Below are positions 16,704 through 25,367 of a stretch of 44,196 bases of DNA, in pieces. The stretch is taken from NCBI GenBank assembly GCA_036675815.1, contig JAKFEE010000037.1, positions 1-44,196 of the forward strand, in the 5' to 3' direction. Both the position numbers and the translations under genes were made by a program. The stretch's first letter is position 1; each line of letters begins with the position of its first letter. This stretch comes from JAKFEE01 sp036675815. Lineage in GTDB: Bacteria; Pseudomonadota; Alphaproteobacteria; Rhodospirillales; Magnetospirillaceae. The notes under the pieces are model-generated. The model ran no database searches. It was given only the letters and a program-made list of their open reading frames with translations, and was not told the DNA's origin.

Positions 16704-17357
16704 GTGAACGCCCTCGACATCGCCGTCATCGCCGCCTTGCTGCTGTCGGGACTGTTTGCCCTCATGCGCGGCTTCGTGCATGAGGTCCTGTCGGTGACGG
16801 CCTGGATCGGCGCCGCCCTGGCGACGCTTTACGGCTTGCCGCTGGCCCGCCCGATCGCCCGCCAACATATCGAGGCCGACTGGCTGGCCGACATCGCCGC
16901 CGGTGCCGGGATCTTCCTGGTGACCCTGATCGTGCTGTCTTTGCTGACCAACATGCTGGCCCGCCGCGTGCGCGATTCGGCGCTGAACAGCCTCGACCGC
17001 TCGCTGGGCTTCGTGTTCGGCCTGGTGCGCGGCGCCGTATTGGTGTCGCTGGCCTATATCCTGGCCATGTGGTTGATCGCGCCGGGCGAGCCGCCGGCCT
17101 GGATCACCGAGGCCAAGACGCGGCCGATGATCGAAGGCGGTGCCCGCCTGTTGCAGGCAGCGCTGCCTGAGGAGTATGGCAAGGCGCAGGCGGCGACCCG
17201 GGGCGCCGCCGACGATGCCCGCCGACTGCATGAGGCGGAAAAGGCCTTCCGCCAGTTGGCCCGGCCGAGTGCCAGTGAGCCCACCGCCCCGACGCTGCCG
17301 TCCTATGGCGAAGCCGAGCGGCAGCAGCTGGATATGCTGATCCAGCGCAACCAGTGA
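16704..17357 (+). CDS. cvpA: CvpA family inner-membrane protein
   Basis: 217 aa if started at GTG 16704 (reads VNALDIAVIAALLLSG), which matches the usual family N-terminus and lies 4 nt after radA. ATG 16665 is in frame but would overlap radA by 35 nt. Four membrane spans, with LMRGFVHEVLSVTAWIGA and NSLDRSLGFVFGLVRGAV being the CvpA signature; a hydrophilic tail of about 70 residues follows. CvpA is linked to purF in many proteobacteria and to envelope and bile-salt stress; its biochemistry is unresolved. It is followed by purF after 21 nt. Confidence 0.9.
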   Translation: MNALDIAVIAALLLSGLFALMRGFVHEVLSVTAWIGAALATLYGLPLARPIARQHIEADWLADIAAGAGIFLVTLIVLSLLTNMLARRVRDSALNSLDRSLGFVFGLVRGAVLVSLAYILAMWLIAPGEPPAWITEAKTRPMIEGGARLLQAALPEEYGKAQAATRGAADDARRLHEAEKAFRQLARPSASEPTAPTLPSYGEAERQQLDMLIQRNQ

Positions 17358-17378
17358 TCTTGGAGTAGTGTTCGGGCC

Positions 17379-18833
17379 ATGTTGACCACCCATCCCTTCG
17401 ACGACGATCACCTGAAGGAAGAGTGCGGCGTCTTCGGCATCTTCGGCCATCAGGACGCCGCCGCCCACACGGCGCTCGGCCTGCACGCGTTGCAGCACCG
17501 CGGCCAGGAGGCCGCCGGCATCGTCTCCTTCGACGGCGAGCATTTCCAGAATCATCGCGGCCTGGGCCACGTCGCCGACAATTTCGGCTCGGAAGAGGTG
17601 ATGAAGAAGCTGGGTGGCCACATGGCGGTCGGTCATGTGCGCTATTCGACCACGGGCGAGACGCTGCTGCGCAACGTCCAGCCGCTGTTCGCCGATTTCG
17701 AGTTCGGCGGCCTCGCCATCGGCCACAACGGTAACCTCACCAACGCGGCGACGCTGCGCCGCCAACTGGTGCGCCGCGGCTGCCTGTTCCAATCGACCAC
17801 CGACACCGAGGTCATCGTCCACCTCATCGCCATCAGCCTGTACTCGACCGTCGAGGATCGGGTGATCGACGCCCTGCGTCAGGTCGAGGGTGCCTATTCG
17901 CTGGTGGCGCTGACCTCGGATTCGGTGATCGGCGTCCGCGATCCCTTGGGCATCCGCCCGCTGGTTCTGGGGCGCCTCGACGGCGCCCATATTCTCGCCT
18001 CGGAGACGGTGGCGCTCGACATCATCGGCGCCGAGTTCGTGCGTGACGTCGAACCCGGCGAACTGGTGATCCTCAACGCCCACGGCATGCGCTCGATCAA
18101 GCCCTTCGCCCGCCGACCCAAGCGTTTCTGCATCTTTGAGTACATCTACTTCGCCCGCCCCGATTCGGTCGTCGAAGGCCACAGCGTCTATGAGGCGCGC
18201 AAGCGCATCGGCCAGGAACTGGCGCGCGAAAGCCGCGTCGAGGCCGACGTGGTCATCCCGGTGCCCGATTCCGGCGTGCCGGCGGCGCTGGGCTTCGCCC
18301 AGGAAAGCGGCATTCCCTTCGAACTCGGCATCATCCGCAGCCACTATGTCGGCCGCACCTTCATCGAGCCCACCGATCGCATCCGCCATCTCGGCGTCAA
18401 GCTCAAGCACAATGCCAATCGCAAATACATCGAGGGCAAGCGCGTCGTCTTAGTCGACGATTCCATCGTGCGCGGCACCACCTCGATGAAGATCGTCGAG
18501 ATGATGCGCCAAGCCGGCGCCAAGGAGGTGCATATGCGCATCTCCAGCCCGCCGACCACGCATCCCTGCTTCTTCGGCATCGACACGCCGACACGCGAAA
18601 AGCTGTTGGCGGCGCAGAACTCGGTGGCGCAGATGGCCGAACTGATCGGCGTCGACAGCCTGGCGTTCATCTCGCTGGATGGCCTGTACCGCGCCGTCGG
18701 CGAGCCTGGGCGCAATGCCGCGGCGCCGCAATTCTGCGACGCCTGCTTCACCGGCGAGTATCCGGTGGCCCCCGAAGCCGAGGTCGGCAAGTCGACGATG
18801 ACCCCGGCAACCATGCTGGCGGAGAGCAAGTGA
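17379..18833 (+). CDS. purF: Amidophosphoribosyltransferase
   Basis: 484 aa. It catalyses the first committed step of purine synthesis, PRPP plus glutamine to 5-phosphoribosylamine. The N-terminal nucleophile Cys16 in EECGVFGIFGH follows a 15-residue propeptide that must be removed. The PRPP-binding loop is VVLVDDSIVRGTTS. Cysteines in RFCIFEYIYFARPDS, HPCFFGIDTPT and CDACFTGEYP match the four [4Fe-4S] ligands of the Bacillus subtilis-type enzyme, so this is the iron-sulfur, oxygen-sensitive form. GGAG at 17361-17364 precedes ATG 17379. Its stop overlaps the next start (TGATG). Confidence 0.96.
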   Translation: MLTTHPFDDDHLKEECGVFGIFGHQDAAAHTALGLHALQHRGQEAAGIVSFDGEHFQNHRGLGHVADNFGSEEVMKKLGGHMAVGHVRYSTTGETLLRNVQPLFADFEFGGLAIGHNGNLTNAATLRRQLVRRGCLFQSTTDTEVIVHLIAISLYSTVEDRVIDALRQVEGAYSLVALTSDSVIGVRDPLGIRPLVLGRLDGAHILASETVALDIIGAEFVRDVEPGELVILNAHGMRSIKPFARRPKRFCIFEYIYFARPDSVVEGHSVYEARKRIGQELARESRVEADVVIPVPDSGVPAALGFAQESGIPFELGIIRSHYVGRTFIEPTDRIRHLGVKLKHNANRKYIEGKRVVLVDDSIVRGTTSMKIVEMMRQAGAKEVHMRISSPPTTHPCFFGIDTPTREKLLAAQNSVAQMAELIGVDSLAFISLDGLYRAVGEPGRNAAAPQFCDACFTGEYPVAPEAEVGKSTMTPATMLAESK

Positions 18834-19537
18834 TGGCCGGCCGCCTGCAGGAGCGCATCGCCGTGGTCACCGGCGCCTCGCGCGGCATCGGCCGCGCCGT
18901 GGCCAAACGCTTTGCCGCCGAGGGGGCCCAGGTGATCGCCGTGGCGCGCACCCAGGGCGCGCTGGAGGAACTCGACGACGAAATCCGCGCCGACGGTGGC
19001 CAAGCCATCCTGATGCCGATGAACCTGCGCGACTTCGACACCATCGATCGCATGGGCGGCGCCATCTATGAGCGCTTCGGCAAGCTCGACGTGCTGGTGG
19101 GCAACGCCGGCACCTTGATCGCCCTGTCGCCGGTCGGCCACTTCCGGCCGCAGGACTGGCAGGAAATCATGGACGTCAACGTCACCGCCAACTACCGGCT
19201 GATCCGCAGCCTCGACCCGCTGCTCCGCCAGTCGGACGCCGGCCGCGCCATCTTCGTGACCTCGGGCGCCGCCGTGGGTGCCCATCCCTACTGGGGCGCC
19301 TACGCGGCGAGCAAGGCTGCCCTGGAGGCCATGGTGCGCTGCTATGCCGGCGAGATCACCAAGACCACGGTCAAGGCCAACCTGCTCGACCCCGGCGTGG
19401 TCCGCACCCGCATGCGCGCCATCGCCTTCCCCGGCGAAGACGCCGACCGCCTTCCGCCGCCCGAAGCCGTCACCGAGCAGTTCGTCCGCCTCGCCGAGCC
19501 GGCCTGCACCGTCAACGGCGAAGTCGTCCGCGCTTAG
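18833..19537 (+). CDS. Short-chain dehydrogenase/reductase downstream of purF
   Basis: 234 aa from ATG 18833, overlapping the purF TGA by one base. SDR features: TGASRGIGRAVA (NAD(P)-binding), VLVGNAGTL, catalytic Ser in FVTSGAAVGAH, and YWGAYAASKAAL with the Tyr-x3-Lys pair. The arginine in the glycine motif favours NADP. Alphaproteobacteria often keep an SDR after purF, but the substrate is unknown to me. The C-terminus ends EPACTVNGEVVRA, in place of the glycine-rich GG-ending of FabG proteins, so it is probably not FabG itself. A paired-stem repeat follows at 19547. Confidence 0.85.
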   Translation: MAGRLQERIAVVTGASRGIGRAVAKRFAAEGAQVIAVARTQGALEELDDEIRADGGQAILMPMNLRDFDTIDRMGGAIYERFGKLDVLVGNAGTLIALSPVGHFRPQDWQEIMDVNVTANYRLIRSLDPLLRQSDAGRAIFVTSGAAVGAHPYWGAYAASKAALEAMVRCYAGEITKTTVKANLLDPGVVRTRMRAIAFPGEDADRLPPPEAVTEQFVRLAEPACTVNGEVVRA

Positions 19538-19546
19538 CTGACGAGA

Positions 19547-19597
19547 AGCGCGGACCTCCAGGTCCGCATTCTCCTTGCGGAGCTGAAACTCCGCGCT
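19547..19597. repeat. Paired-stem gene-end repeat, copy 1
   Basis: Begins AGCGCGG and ends CCGCGCT, enclosing two stems: GCGGACCT-CC-AGGTCCGC (19550-19567) and GCGGAG/CTCCGC (from about 19577). A 51-bp relative occurs at 30801-30851, and a short one-stem relative is the terminator at 32710. It lies 9 nt after the SDR stop and could act as a terminator or mRNA 3' cap. Confidence 0.65.
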
Positions 19598-19712
19598 CTC
19601 CCTCGCACGTAGCACCGAATCGTCCGGCGGAGCCGGCACACGGGTCTTCTGCGTGCACCGCAGCAATCGTTACAGTGACCGGCGGATCCATGAAACGTGG
19701 AGGAACAAGGCG

Positions 19713-19925
19713 ATGACTTCCGACGAAGCCAACCTGATGGCGCAGGAGAAGCTGGCGAAGCAGCGTTACAGCCGCGCCATGGCGGCGCTGCGCGCCCAGT
19801 CCGCCGCCGCGGTCGCAAGCCAGGGCTCCGCCGTCAAGGCCGAACTGGATGAGGCCAAGCGCGAATGGGAGTCGGTGCGCAAGCGGCTGGAGTTGTTCCA
19901 AGCCGATCGCTCATCGAGCACCTAG
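19713..19925 (+). CDS. Small coiled-coil protein of unknown function
   Basis: 70 aa, from ATG 19713 preceded by GGAGG at 19699-19703. The sequence is almost wholly helical and charged (MTSDEANLMAQEKLAKQRYS at the start, REWESVRKRLELFQ near the end), with no cysteine, no signal peptide and no membrane span; a short coiled coil over residues 40-65 is likely. I do not recognise a family. It stands alone between the purF run and the Pat gene. Good Shine-Dalgarno and biased composition make it a real gene rather than a chance frame. Confidence 0.65.
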   Translation: MTSDEANLMAQEKLAKQRYSRAMAALRAQSAAAVASQGSAVKAELDEAKREWESVRKRLELFQADRSSST

Positions 19926-20022
19926 GCCGGCTCCCCACCCGCAGGACGGCGTCGGGGCTCGAAACGTCAGCCGCACCAGCGCTTGATTTGACCCCCCGCA
20001 CCGGCGGGTGTAACCAGGGGGA

Positions 20023-22692
20023 ATGAGCAGCAGTCATCTCGGATCGTTTTTCCAGCCGCAATCGATTGCGGTGATCGGCGCCAGCAACCGGCCGCATCGG
20101 ATCGGCCATGTTGTCATGCGTAACCTGTTGGCCGGCGGCTTCGCCGGACCCATCATGCCGGTCAATCCCAAGCACCGCTCGATCTCGGGGGTGTGGGCCT
20201 ATCCCGATGTCGATTCGCTGCCCGATCTCGCAGATCTCGCCATCGTCTGCACGCCGCCACCCACGGTGCCCGAAATCATCGAATCGCTGGGACGGCGCGG
20301 CACGCGTGCGGCCATCGTCATGACCGCCGGCTTCGCCCTGCACCCCAACGGCCCACAACTGCGCCAGGACCTGCTGGCCGCAGCACGGCGGCATGGGCTG
20401 CGCATCCTCGGCACCAACAGCCTGGGTCTGCTCGCCCCCAAGGCCGGCCTCAACGCCAGTTTCGCCCACACCAGCACCCTGCCCGGCAAGGTGGCCTTCG
20501 TGTCGCAATCGGGCGCCTTGTGCGCGGCGGTGCTCGATTTCGCCCTGGGCCGCGGCGTCGGCTTCTCACATTTCGTGTCGCTGGGCACCAGCCTCGACGT
20601 CGATTTCGGCGACATGATGGACTACCTGGCCAACGACCCCGGGACCCGCGCCATCCTGCTGTATGTCGAGCAGTTGGAAGAGCGCCGCAACTTCATGTCG
20701 GCGGGACGCGCGGCGGCGCGCAACAAGCCGGTCCTGGTGGTCAAGGCCAACCGCTTCACCGCCGACGACGACATCGAGGGTGCGCTGGCCAGCGGCACCC
20801 TGGCGCGCCCCGACGAAGTATTCGACGCTGCCCTGCGGCGCGCCGGCATGCTGCGCGTCGACGATGTCGACGAGTTGTTTGCCGCGTTCGAAACGCTGGC
20901 GCGCGCGCGGCCGATCACCGGCGATCGCCTCGCCATCCTCACCAACGGTGGCGGCGCCGGGGTCATGGCCGCCGACACGCTCCTGGCCGGCGGCGGCAAA
21001 CTCGCCCATTTCTCCGCCGAAACCGTCCGCAAGCTCGACGCCGTACTCCCCGAGGGCTGGACCCACGCCAATCCCGCCGACATCCGCGTCGACGCCGCCC
21101 CCAAGCGTTACGGCGACGCCCTGGCTGCCCTGGTCGATGCGCCGGAGGCCGACGCCGTCCTGGTCCTGCACGCCCCCACCGCCCTGGTCGACGCCGAGGA
21201 ACCGGCGCGCGCCGTGGTCAAGGTGGCCAAGGAGATCGGCGGCAACATTCTCACCGCCTGGGTGGGCGAGCACGCCGCGGCCAAGGCGCGCGAGCAGTTC
21301 GGCAAGGCCGGCCTGCCCACCTACGATACCCCCAATCGCGCCGTGCGCGCCTTCCTGCACATGGCGAACTACTGGCGCAACCAGGAACTGTTGATGCAGA
21401 CGCCGCCGGCGGCGCTCGAGGACTTCCGCCCGGCCCGCGGCACGGCGCGCTTGGTGATCGAGGCGGCGCTGCTGGCCGGGCGCGACACCCTGGACGAGCC
21501 CGAGGCCAAGGCGGTGCTCACCGCCTATGGCCTGCCGGTCGTCGAGACCCACATCGCCCAGACCCCCGCCGAAGCGGCGGCGGTAGCCGACGGCATCGGC
21601 TATCCGGTCGCCCTCACCGTCATGGCGGCGAACCTGACGCGCAAATGGGACGTAGGCGGCGTCGCCCTCAACCTGGAAAGCCGCGAGGCGGTGCAGAGCG
21701 CCGCCCAAGGCATGCTGCGGCGCCTCGACGAGGCCCGCCCGGGCACTTCTTGCGACGGATTCACCCTGCAACGCATGGTGTCCCGGCGCAACGCCCGCCA
21801 ATTGATCATCGGCGTCACCACCGACCGCGTATTCGGGCCGGTCATCCTGTTCGGCGAAGGCGGGCGCGCCGTCGAGATCATCCGCGACCACGCCATTGGC
21901 CTGCCGCCGCTGAACATGGTTCTAGCGCGCGAATTGATCGATCGCACACGGATTTCGCGGCTGCTCAGCGCCTACCTGGACCGGCCTGCGGTCGACCTCG
22001 ACAGAATCTGCCTCACCCTGATGAAGGTGTCGCAGATGATCATCGACCTGCCCGAAATCGTCGGCGTCGACATCAATCCGCTATTTGCCGACGATCGGGG
22101 CGTCACCGTGGTCGACGCCCACATGAAGGTGGCCCGCTTCACCGGCGTCGAGCGTAGCCGGCTGGCCATCCGCCCCTACCCGGCCGCGCTCGAGGAACCG
22201 GCGACGCTGAAGGACGGCACGCCGGTGCTGCTGCGGCCCATCCGCCCCGAGGATGCGCCGGCGCACGAAGCCCTGATGGTGAGCCTGTCGCCCGAGGACC
22301 TGCGCTTCCGCTTCTTCAATCTGGTCGGCCGCCTGCGCCCCAGCCAGATGGCGCGCTTCACCCAGATCGACTACGACCGCGAAATGGCCTTCATCGCCAC
22401 GCGCGACGGCCGGACGTTGGGCGTGGTGCGCACCGTCACCGATGCCGACAACGAGCGCGCCGAGATCGCCATCACCGTCCACCCTGCCGCCCGCGGCACC
22501 GGCATCGGGCCGGTGCTGATCGACAAGATGGTGCGCTATTGCCGCAAGCATGGCACAGGTATGGTGGTCGGCGAGGTGCTGGCCGAGAATCGGGCGATGA
22601 TCAAACTGGCGCAGAAGACCGGCTTCAGCGTACGCCGCGGCGAGGACGACGACGTGGTCGAGATCGAACTGCCGTTGCGCGGCAATATCTGA
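20023..22692 (+). CDS. pat: Pat/YfiQ-type protein lysine acetyltransferase (acyl-CoA synthetase-like fused to GNAT)
   Basis: 889 aa, close to Salmonella Pat (about 886). Order: CoA-binding domain (IAVIGASNRPHRIGHVVMRN), succinyl-CoA-synthetase-like flavodoxin domains to about residue 460, ATP-grasp about 480-700, and a C-terminal GNAT about 725-889 (RPIRPEDAPAHEALM, then HPAARGTGIGPVLIDKMV as the acetyl-CoA loop). Real NDP-forming acyl-CoA synthetases have a catalytic His in a SHTG motif; at that point, residues 252-260 read EGALASGTL, so the His is missing, as in Pat. It should acetylate a lysine of AMP-forming acyl-CoA synthetases and switch them off. It converges on the liv/CoA-ligase operon, which encodes a plausible target. 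Confidence 0.85.
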   Translation: MSSSHLGSFFQPQSIAVIGASNRPHRIGHVVMRNLLAGGFAGPIMPVNPKHRSISGVWAYPDVDSLPDLADLAIVCTPPPTVPEIIESLGRRGTRAAIVMTAGFALHPNGPQLRQDLLAAARRHGLRILGTNSLGLLAPKAGLNASFAHTSTLPGKVAFVSQSGALCAAVLDFALGRGVGFSHFVSLGTSLDVDFGDMMDYLANDPGTRAILLYVEQLEERRNFMSAGRAAARNKPVLVVKANRFTADDDIEGALASGTLARPDEVFDAALRRAGMLRVDDVDELFAAFETLARARPITGDRLAILTNGGGAGVMAADTLLAGGGKLAHFSAETVRKLDAVLPEGWTHANPADIRVDAAPKRYGDALAALVDAPEADAVLVLHAPTALVDAEEPARAVVKVAKEIGGNILTAWVGEHAAAKAREQFGKAGLPTYDTPNRAVRAFLHMANYWRNQELLMQTPPAALEDFRPARGTARLVIEAALLAGRDTLDEPEAKAVLTAYGLPVVETHIAQTPAEAAAVADGIGYPVALTVMAANLTRKWDVGGVALNLESREAVQSAAQGMLRRLDEARPGTSCDGFTLQRMVSRRNARQLIIGVTTDRVFGPVILFGEGGRAVEIIRDHAIGLPPLNMVLARELIDRTRISRLLSAYLDRPAVDLDRICLTLMKVSQMIIDLPEIVGVDINPLFADDRGVTVVDAHMKVARFTGVERSRLAIRPYPAALEEPATLKDGTPVLLRPIRPEDAPAHEALMVSLSPEDLRFRFFNLVGRLRPSQMARFTQIDYDREMAFIATRDGRTLGVVRTVTDADNERAEIAITVHPAARGTGIGPVLIDKMVRYCRKHGTGMVVGEVLAENRAMIKLAQKTGFSVRRGEDDDVVEIELPLRGNI

Positions 22693-22746
22693 AGTAAATG
22701 TCATGCCCCGCGAAAAAGCATGTGAATGAATTGGTCAATTTGTTTC

Positions 22747-22848
22747 GTCATTCCCGCGAAAGCGGGAATCCATCGCTGAACCGCACTACGCTCGATATCT
22801 CGGGTGCTGTGCGGCCCCAATATGGACCCCCGCTTCCGCGGGGGTGAC
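22747..22848. repeat. REP-type inverted pair 2 between pat and livF
   Basis: Unit one (22747-22772) runs GTCA to TCCA with arms ATTCCCGC/GCGGGAAT and loop GAAA. Unit two (22823-22848) runs TGGA to TGAC with arms ACCCCCGC/GCGGGGGT and loop TTCC. Spacer is 50 bp. Both units are 26 bp and the layout equals pair 1 at 15035-15157. It sits between two convergent genes, where REP pairs often lie and may limit read-through. Confidence 0.8.
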
Positions 22849-22901
22849 GGAAAAAAGGTAATTCCTTCACAGGCTCTTCCGCAGGCATGATGATTGTCGC
22901 G

Positions 22902-23612
22902 TTACACTCCGAGATACTTGTGATGAATGTCTGGGTTGGCGGCGAGTTCGGCGGCGGTGCCGTCGAACAGGATGCGGCCCTTGACCATGATCAGGCAGCG
23001 ATCGCAGATCTCCAGCAGCGCCTTGATGTCTTTGTCGACGATCAGGGTGGCGATGCCGGTGGCCTTGATGGTCTTGGCCACCTGCCAGATCTCCTTGCGG
23101 ATCAACGGCGCCAGGCCTTCGGTGGCCTCGTCGAGGATCAGCAACTCGGGATTGGTCATCAACGCGCGGCCGATGGTCAGCATCTGCTGCTCGCCGCCCG
23201 AGAGCTGGTTGCCCATGTTGTCGAGGCGCTCGCCGAGGCGCGGGAAGGTGTCGATCACCCGCTCGAAGGTCCAGTCGCAGCGGCCGCCGAGTCCCGGCCG
23301 CGCCGCCATTACCAGATTCTCGCGCACCGACAGGTTGGGGAAGATGCCGCGATCCTCGGGCACGTAGGCGATGCCGCGGCGGATGATGACGTGCGGCGGC
23401 AGGCCGTGCACCGGCTGGCCCTTGATGCGGATCTCGCCGCGCCGCGGCGGCGTCAGGCCGACCAACGAGCGCAGCGTCGTCGTCTTGCCCATGCCGTTGC
23501 GGCCCATCAGGCTCAGGGTCTCGCCCTGCTCGATGTGCAGGCTGACACCGTGCAAGATGTGGCTGGCGCCGTAGTAGGTATCGACGCCCTTCATTTCCAC
23601 CAGGGCCGTCAT
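22902..23612 (-). CDS. livF: Branched-chain/aromatic acid ABC transporter ATPase LivF
   Basis: 236 aa from ATG 23612 (MTALVEMKGVDTYYGASHIL), overlapping livG by 4 nt. Walker A GRNGMGKTTTL, signature LSGGEQQMLTIGRAL and Walker B LLILDEATEGLAP identify the LivF-type nucleotide-binding subunit; YVPEDRGIFPNLSV is characteristic. The longer open frame upstream has no homology and is rejected. Last gene of the leftward run. It forms a heterodimer with LivG to power uptake of branched-chain amino acids, aromatic acids or other carboxylates; context with a benzoate-CoA-ligase-like gene favours an aromatic acid. Confidence 0.92.
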   Translation of the reverse strand: MTALVEMKGVDTYYGASHILHGVSLHIEQGETLSLMGRNGMGKTTTLRSLVGLTPPRRGEIRIKGQPVHGLPPHVIIRRGIAYVPEDRGIFPNLSVRENLVMAARPGLGGRCDWTFERVIDTFPRLGERLDNMGNQLSGGEQQMLTIGRALMTNPELLILDEATEGLAPLIRKEIWQVAKTIKATGIATLIVDKDIKALLEICDRCLIMVKGRILFDGTAAELAANPDIHHKYLGV

Positions 23613-24364
23613 ACCTCTTCCTCCTCGCCGAGATAGGCCTGCTGCACCGCCGGGTCGGCACGGACCTCGTCGACGGTGCCGGTGGCCAGATGCGTGCCGT
23701 TGACCATCACCGTCAGCCGGTCGGCGATGGCGAAGACCGCATCCATGTCGTGCTCGATCAGGATCAAGGTATGGTTCTCGGCCAAGCGCTTGAGCAGGTC
23801 GACCACCTGCATGGCCTCGTCGGCACCCATGCCGGCCAGCGGCTCGTCGAGCAACAGCAGCTCCGGTTCCGTGGCCAGCATCATGCCGATCTCGAGCTGG
23901 CGCTGCTCGCCATAGCTCATCGCCGTCGCCACGGTGTCGCGGCGATGGCCGAGGCCGCACAGAACCAGCGCCTTCTCGGCCCGCGCGGCGACATCGTCGT
24001 AGGCGGCCGCCGGGCGGAGGAAGCGCAAGGCAGATGGCAGCCGCGACTGCGCCGCCAGGAAGCAGTTCTCGAAGCAAGTCAGCGGCAGGAAGATGTTGGT
24101 CTTCTGGAAGCTGCGGCCGATGCCCATCTGCGACACCTTGTCGGCGGTCAGATGACTGATGTCTTGCCCCCGGAAGCGGATGGTGCCCGAAGTCGGCAGC
24201 AGGTTGCCCGAGAGCAGGTTGATCAAGGTCGTCTTGCCGGCGCCGTTGGGGCCGATGATCGCATGGGTGCGGCCGCGCTCGAACGCCAGCGATACCGAGG
24301 ACACGGCGACCAGGCCGCCAAACTGGCGGGTAAGGTCCTTGGTCTCGAGGATGATGTCAGCCAT
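23609..24364 (-). CDS. livG: Branched-chain/aromatic acid ABC transporter ATPase LivG
   Basis: 251 aa. Walker A GPNGAGKTTLINLLSG, MSYGEQRQLEIGMMLA as the signature region, Walker B LLLLDEPLAGMG and the switch His in LILIEHDMDAVF. N-terminus LETKDLTRQFGGLVAVSSVS is typical of LivG. Note MSYGEQ in place of LSGGEQ, which is common in LivG proteins. It overlaps livM by 8 nt upstream and livF by 4 nt downstream, so translation is coupled. Confidence 0.93.
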   Translation of the reverse strand: MADIILETKDLTRQFGGLVAVSSVSLAFERGRTHAIIGPNGAGKTTLINLLSGNLLPTSGTIRFRGQDISHLTADKVSQMGIGRSFQKTNIFLPLTCFENCFLAAQSRLPSALRFLRPAAAYDDVAARAEKALVLCGLGHRRDTVATAMSYGEQRQLEIGMMLATEPELLLLDEPLAGMGADEAMQVVDLLKRLAENHTLILIEHDMDAVFAIADRLTVMVNGTHLATGTVDEVRADPAVQQAYLGEEEEV

Positions 24365-25367
24365 CGGCGACCCCCACGCTACCGGCCCCGGCGGCGGCCT
24401 GTTTATCCGAACGGCTGCGTGGCCTGACCAGGCGATTGATCAATCCGCCAATGCCGTTGGGCAGGAACAGCACCATGCAAATGACGAACAGGCCCATCAC
24501 CAGCAGCCAGCGATCGGTGATCCCGGCCACGAAGTCCTCGAGCAGGACGAGGACGAAAGCGCCGAGGATCGGCCCGTAAAGGGTGCCCATACCGCCCAGC
24601 AGCACGATCACCAATACCAGTCCGGATTCGTGCCAGCTGACGTGGGCGGGGTTCATATACACGGCACGGCTGGCCTCGAGGAAGCCCGCCAGCCCGGCGA
24701 TGGTGCCGGCGATGATGAAGGCGGCCAGCTTGTAGTGGCGCACGTCATAGCCGAGGGCCGTCATGCGCCCCTCGTTGAGGCGGATGCCGACGATGGTGCG
24801 ACCGAAGGGGGCGCGCAGGAAGACCGACAGCAGGAGGAACACGGCGACCATCACCCCCAGGGTGAAGTAGTACATGCTCACGCGGTCGGAAAGATCGAGC
24901 AGCACCGTCTCACCGAACGCCAACAGCGGGCGGCTATAGATATTGATGCCGTCGGCGCCGCCCCAGAAATCGATGTCGTGGAAGAAGTAATAGACCATCT
25001 GGGCCAGGGCCAAGGTGATCATGATGAAATAGATGCCGGTGGTGCGGATGCTGATCCAGCCGATGATCGCGGCGACCAGCGCACTGGCCGCCATCGCTGC
25101 CGGCACCAGGGCCAGGATGCTCGTCACGTCGCCCTTGTTGATCAGCACGCCGGCCACATAGCCGCCGATGCCGAAGAAGGCGGCGTGGCCGAGGCTGACC
25201 AGGCCGGTGTAGCCGACCAGCAGGTCGAGGCTCATGGCGAAGACGGCCAGCACCATGATCTTGGTGACCAGCCGGATGTAGAAGGTGTCGCCGAAGGCGG
25301 GAAACACCATGAGGCCAAGCAGGCCGAGGACCAGCAGGGCCGCCACCGGGCGCGACAATGTCGGCAT
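24357..25367 (-). CDS. livM: Branched-chain/aromatic acid ABC transporter permease LivM
   Basis: 336 aa from ATG 25367 (MPTLSRPVAALLVLG), sharing one base with the livH stop. About ten membrane spans, with MSLDLLVGYTGLVSLGHAAFFGIGG and VVLLGGMGTLYGPILGAF (the inner loop contacting the ATPases) being standard LivM features. Frames upstream of this start are not conserved. The C-terminal tail after NGIGGLINRL is polar and variable. Pairs with LivH in the inner membrane. Confidence 0.93.
   Translation of the reverse strand: MPTLSRPVAALLVLGLLGLMVFPAFGDTFYIRLVTKIMVLAVFAMSLDLLVGYTGLVSLGHAAFFGIGGYVAGVLINKGDVTSILALVPAAMAASALVAAIIGWISIRTTGIYFIMITLALAQMVYYFFHDIDFWGGADGINIYSRPLLAFGETVLLDLSDRVSMYYFTLGVMVAVFLLLSVFLRAPFGRTIVGIRLNEGRMTALGYDVRHYKLAAFIIAGTIAGLAGFLEASRAVYMNPAHVSWHESGLVLVIVLLGGMGTLYGPILGAFVLVLLEDFVAGITDRWLLVMGLFVICMVLFLPNGIGGLINRLVRPRSRSDKQAAAGAGSVGVADG

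Noticed and set aside
16305..18410. Very long open frame (about 700 codons) antisense to radA, cvpA and purF
   Set aside because: High-GC codon bias keeps opposite frames open; translation is His/Gln/Gly-rich without domains, while the sense genes are certain.
20023..22692. ADP-forming acetyl-CoA synthetase
   Set aside because: The catalytic His motif is replaced (EGALASGTL) and a C-terminal GNAT is fused, both pointing to Pat.
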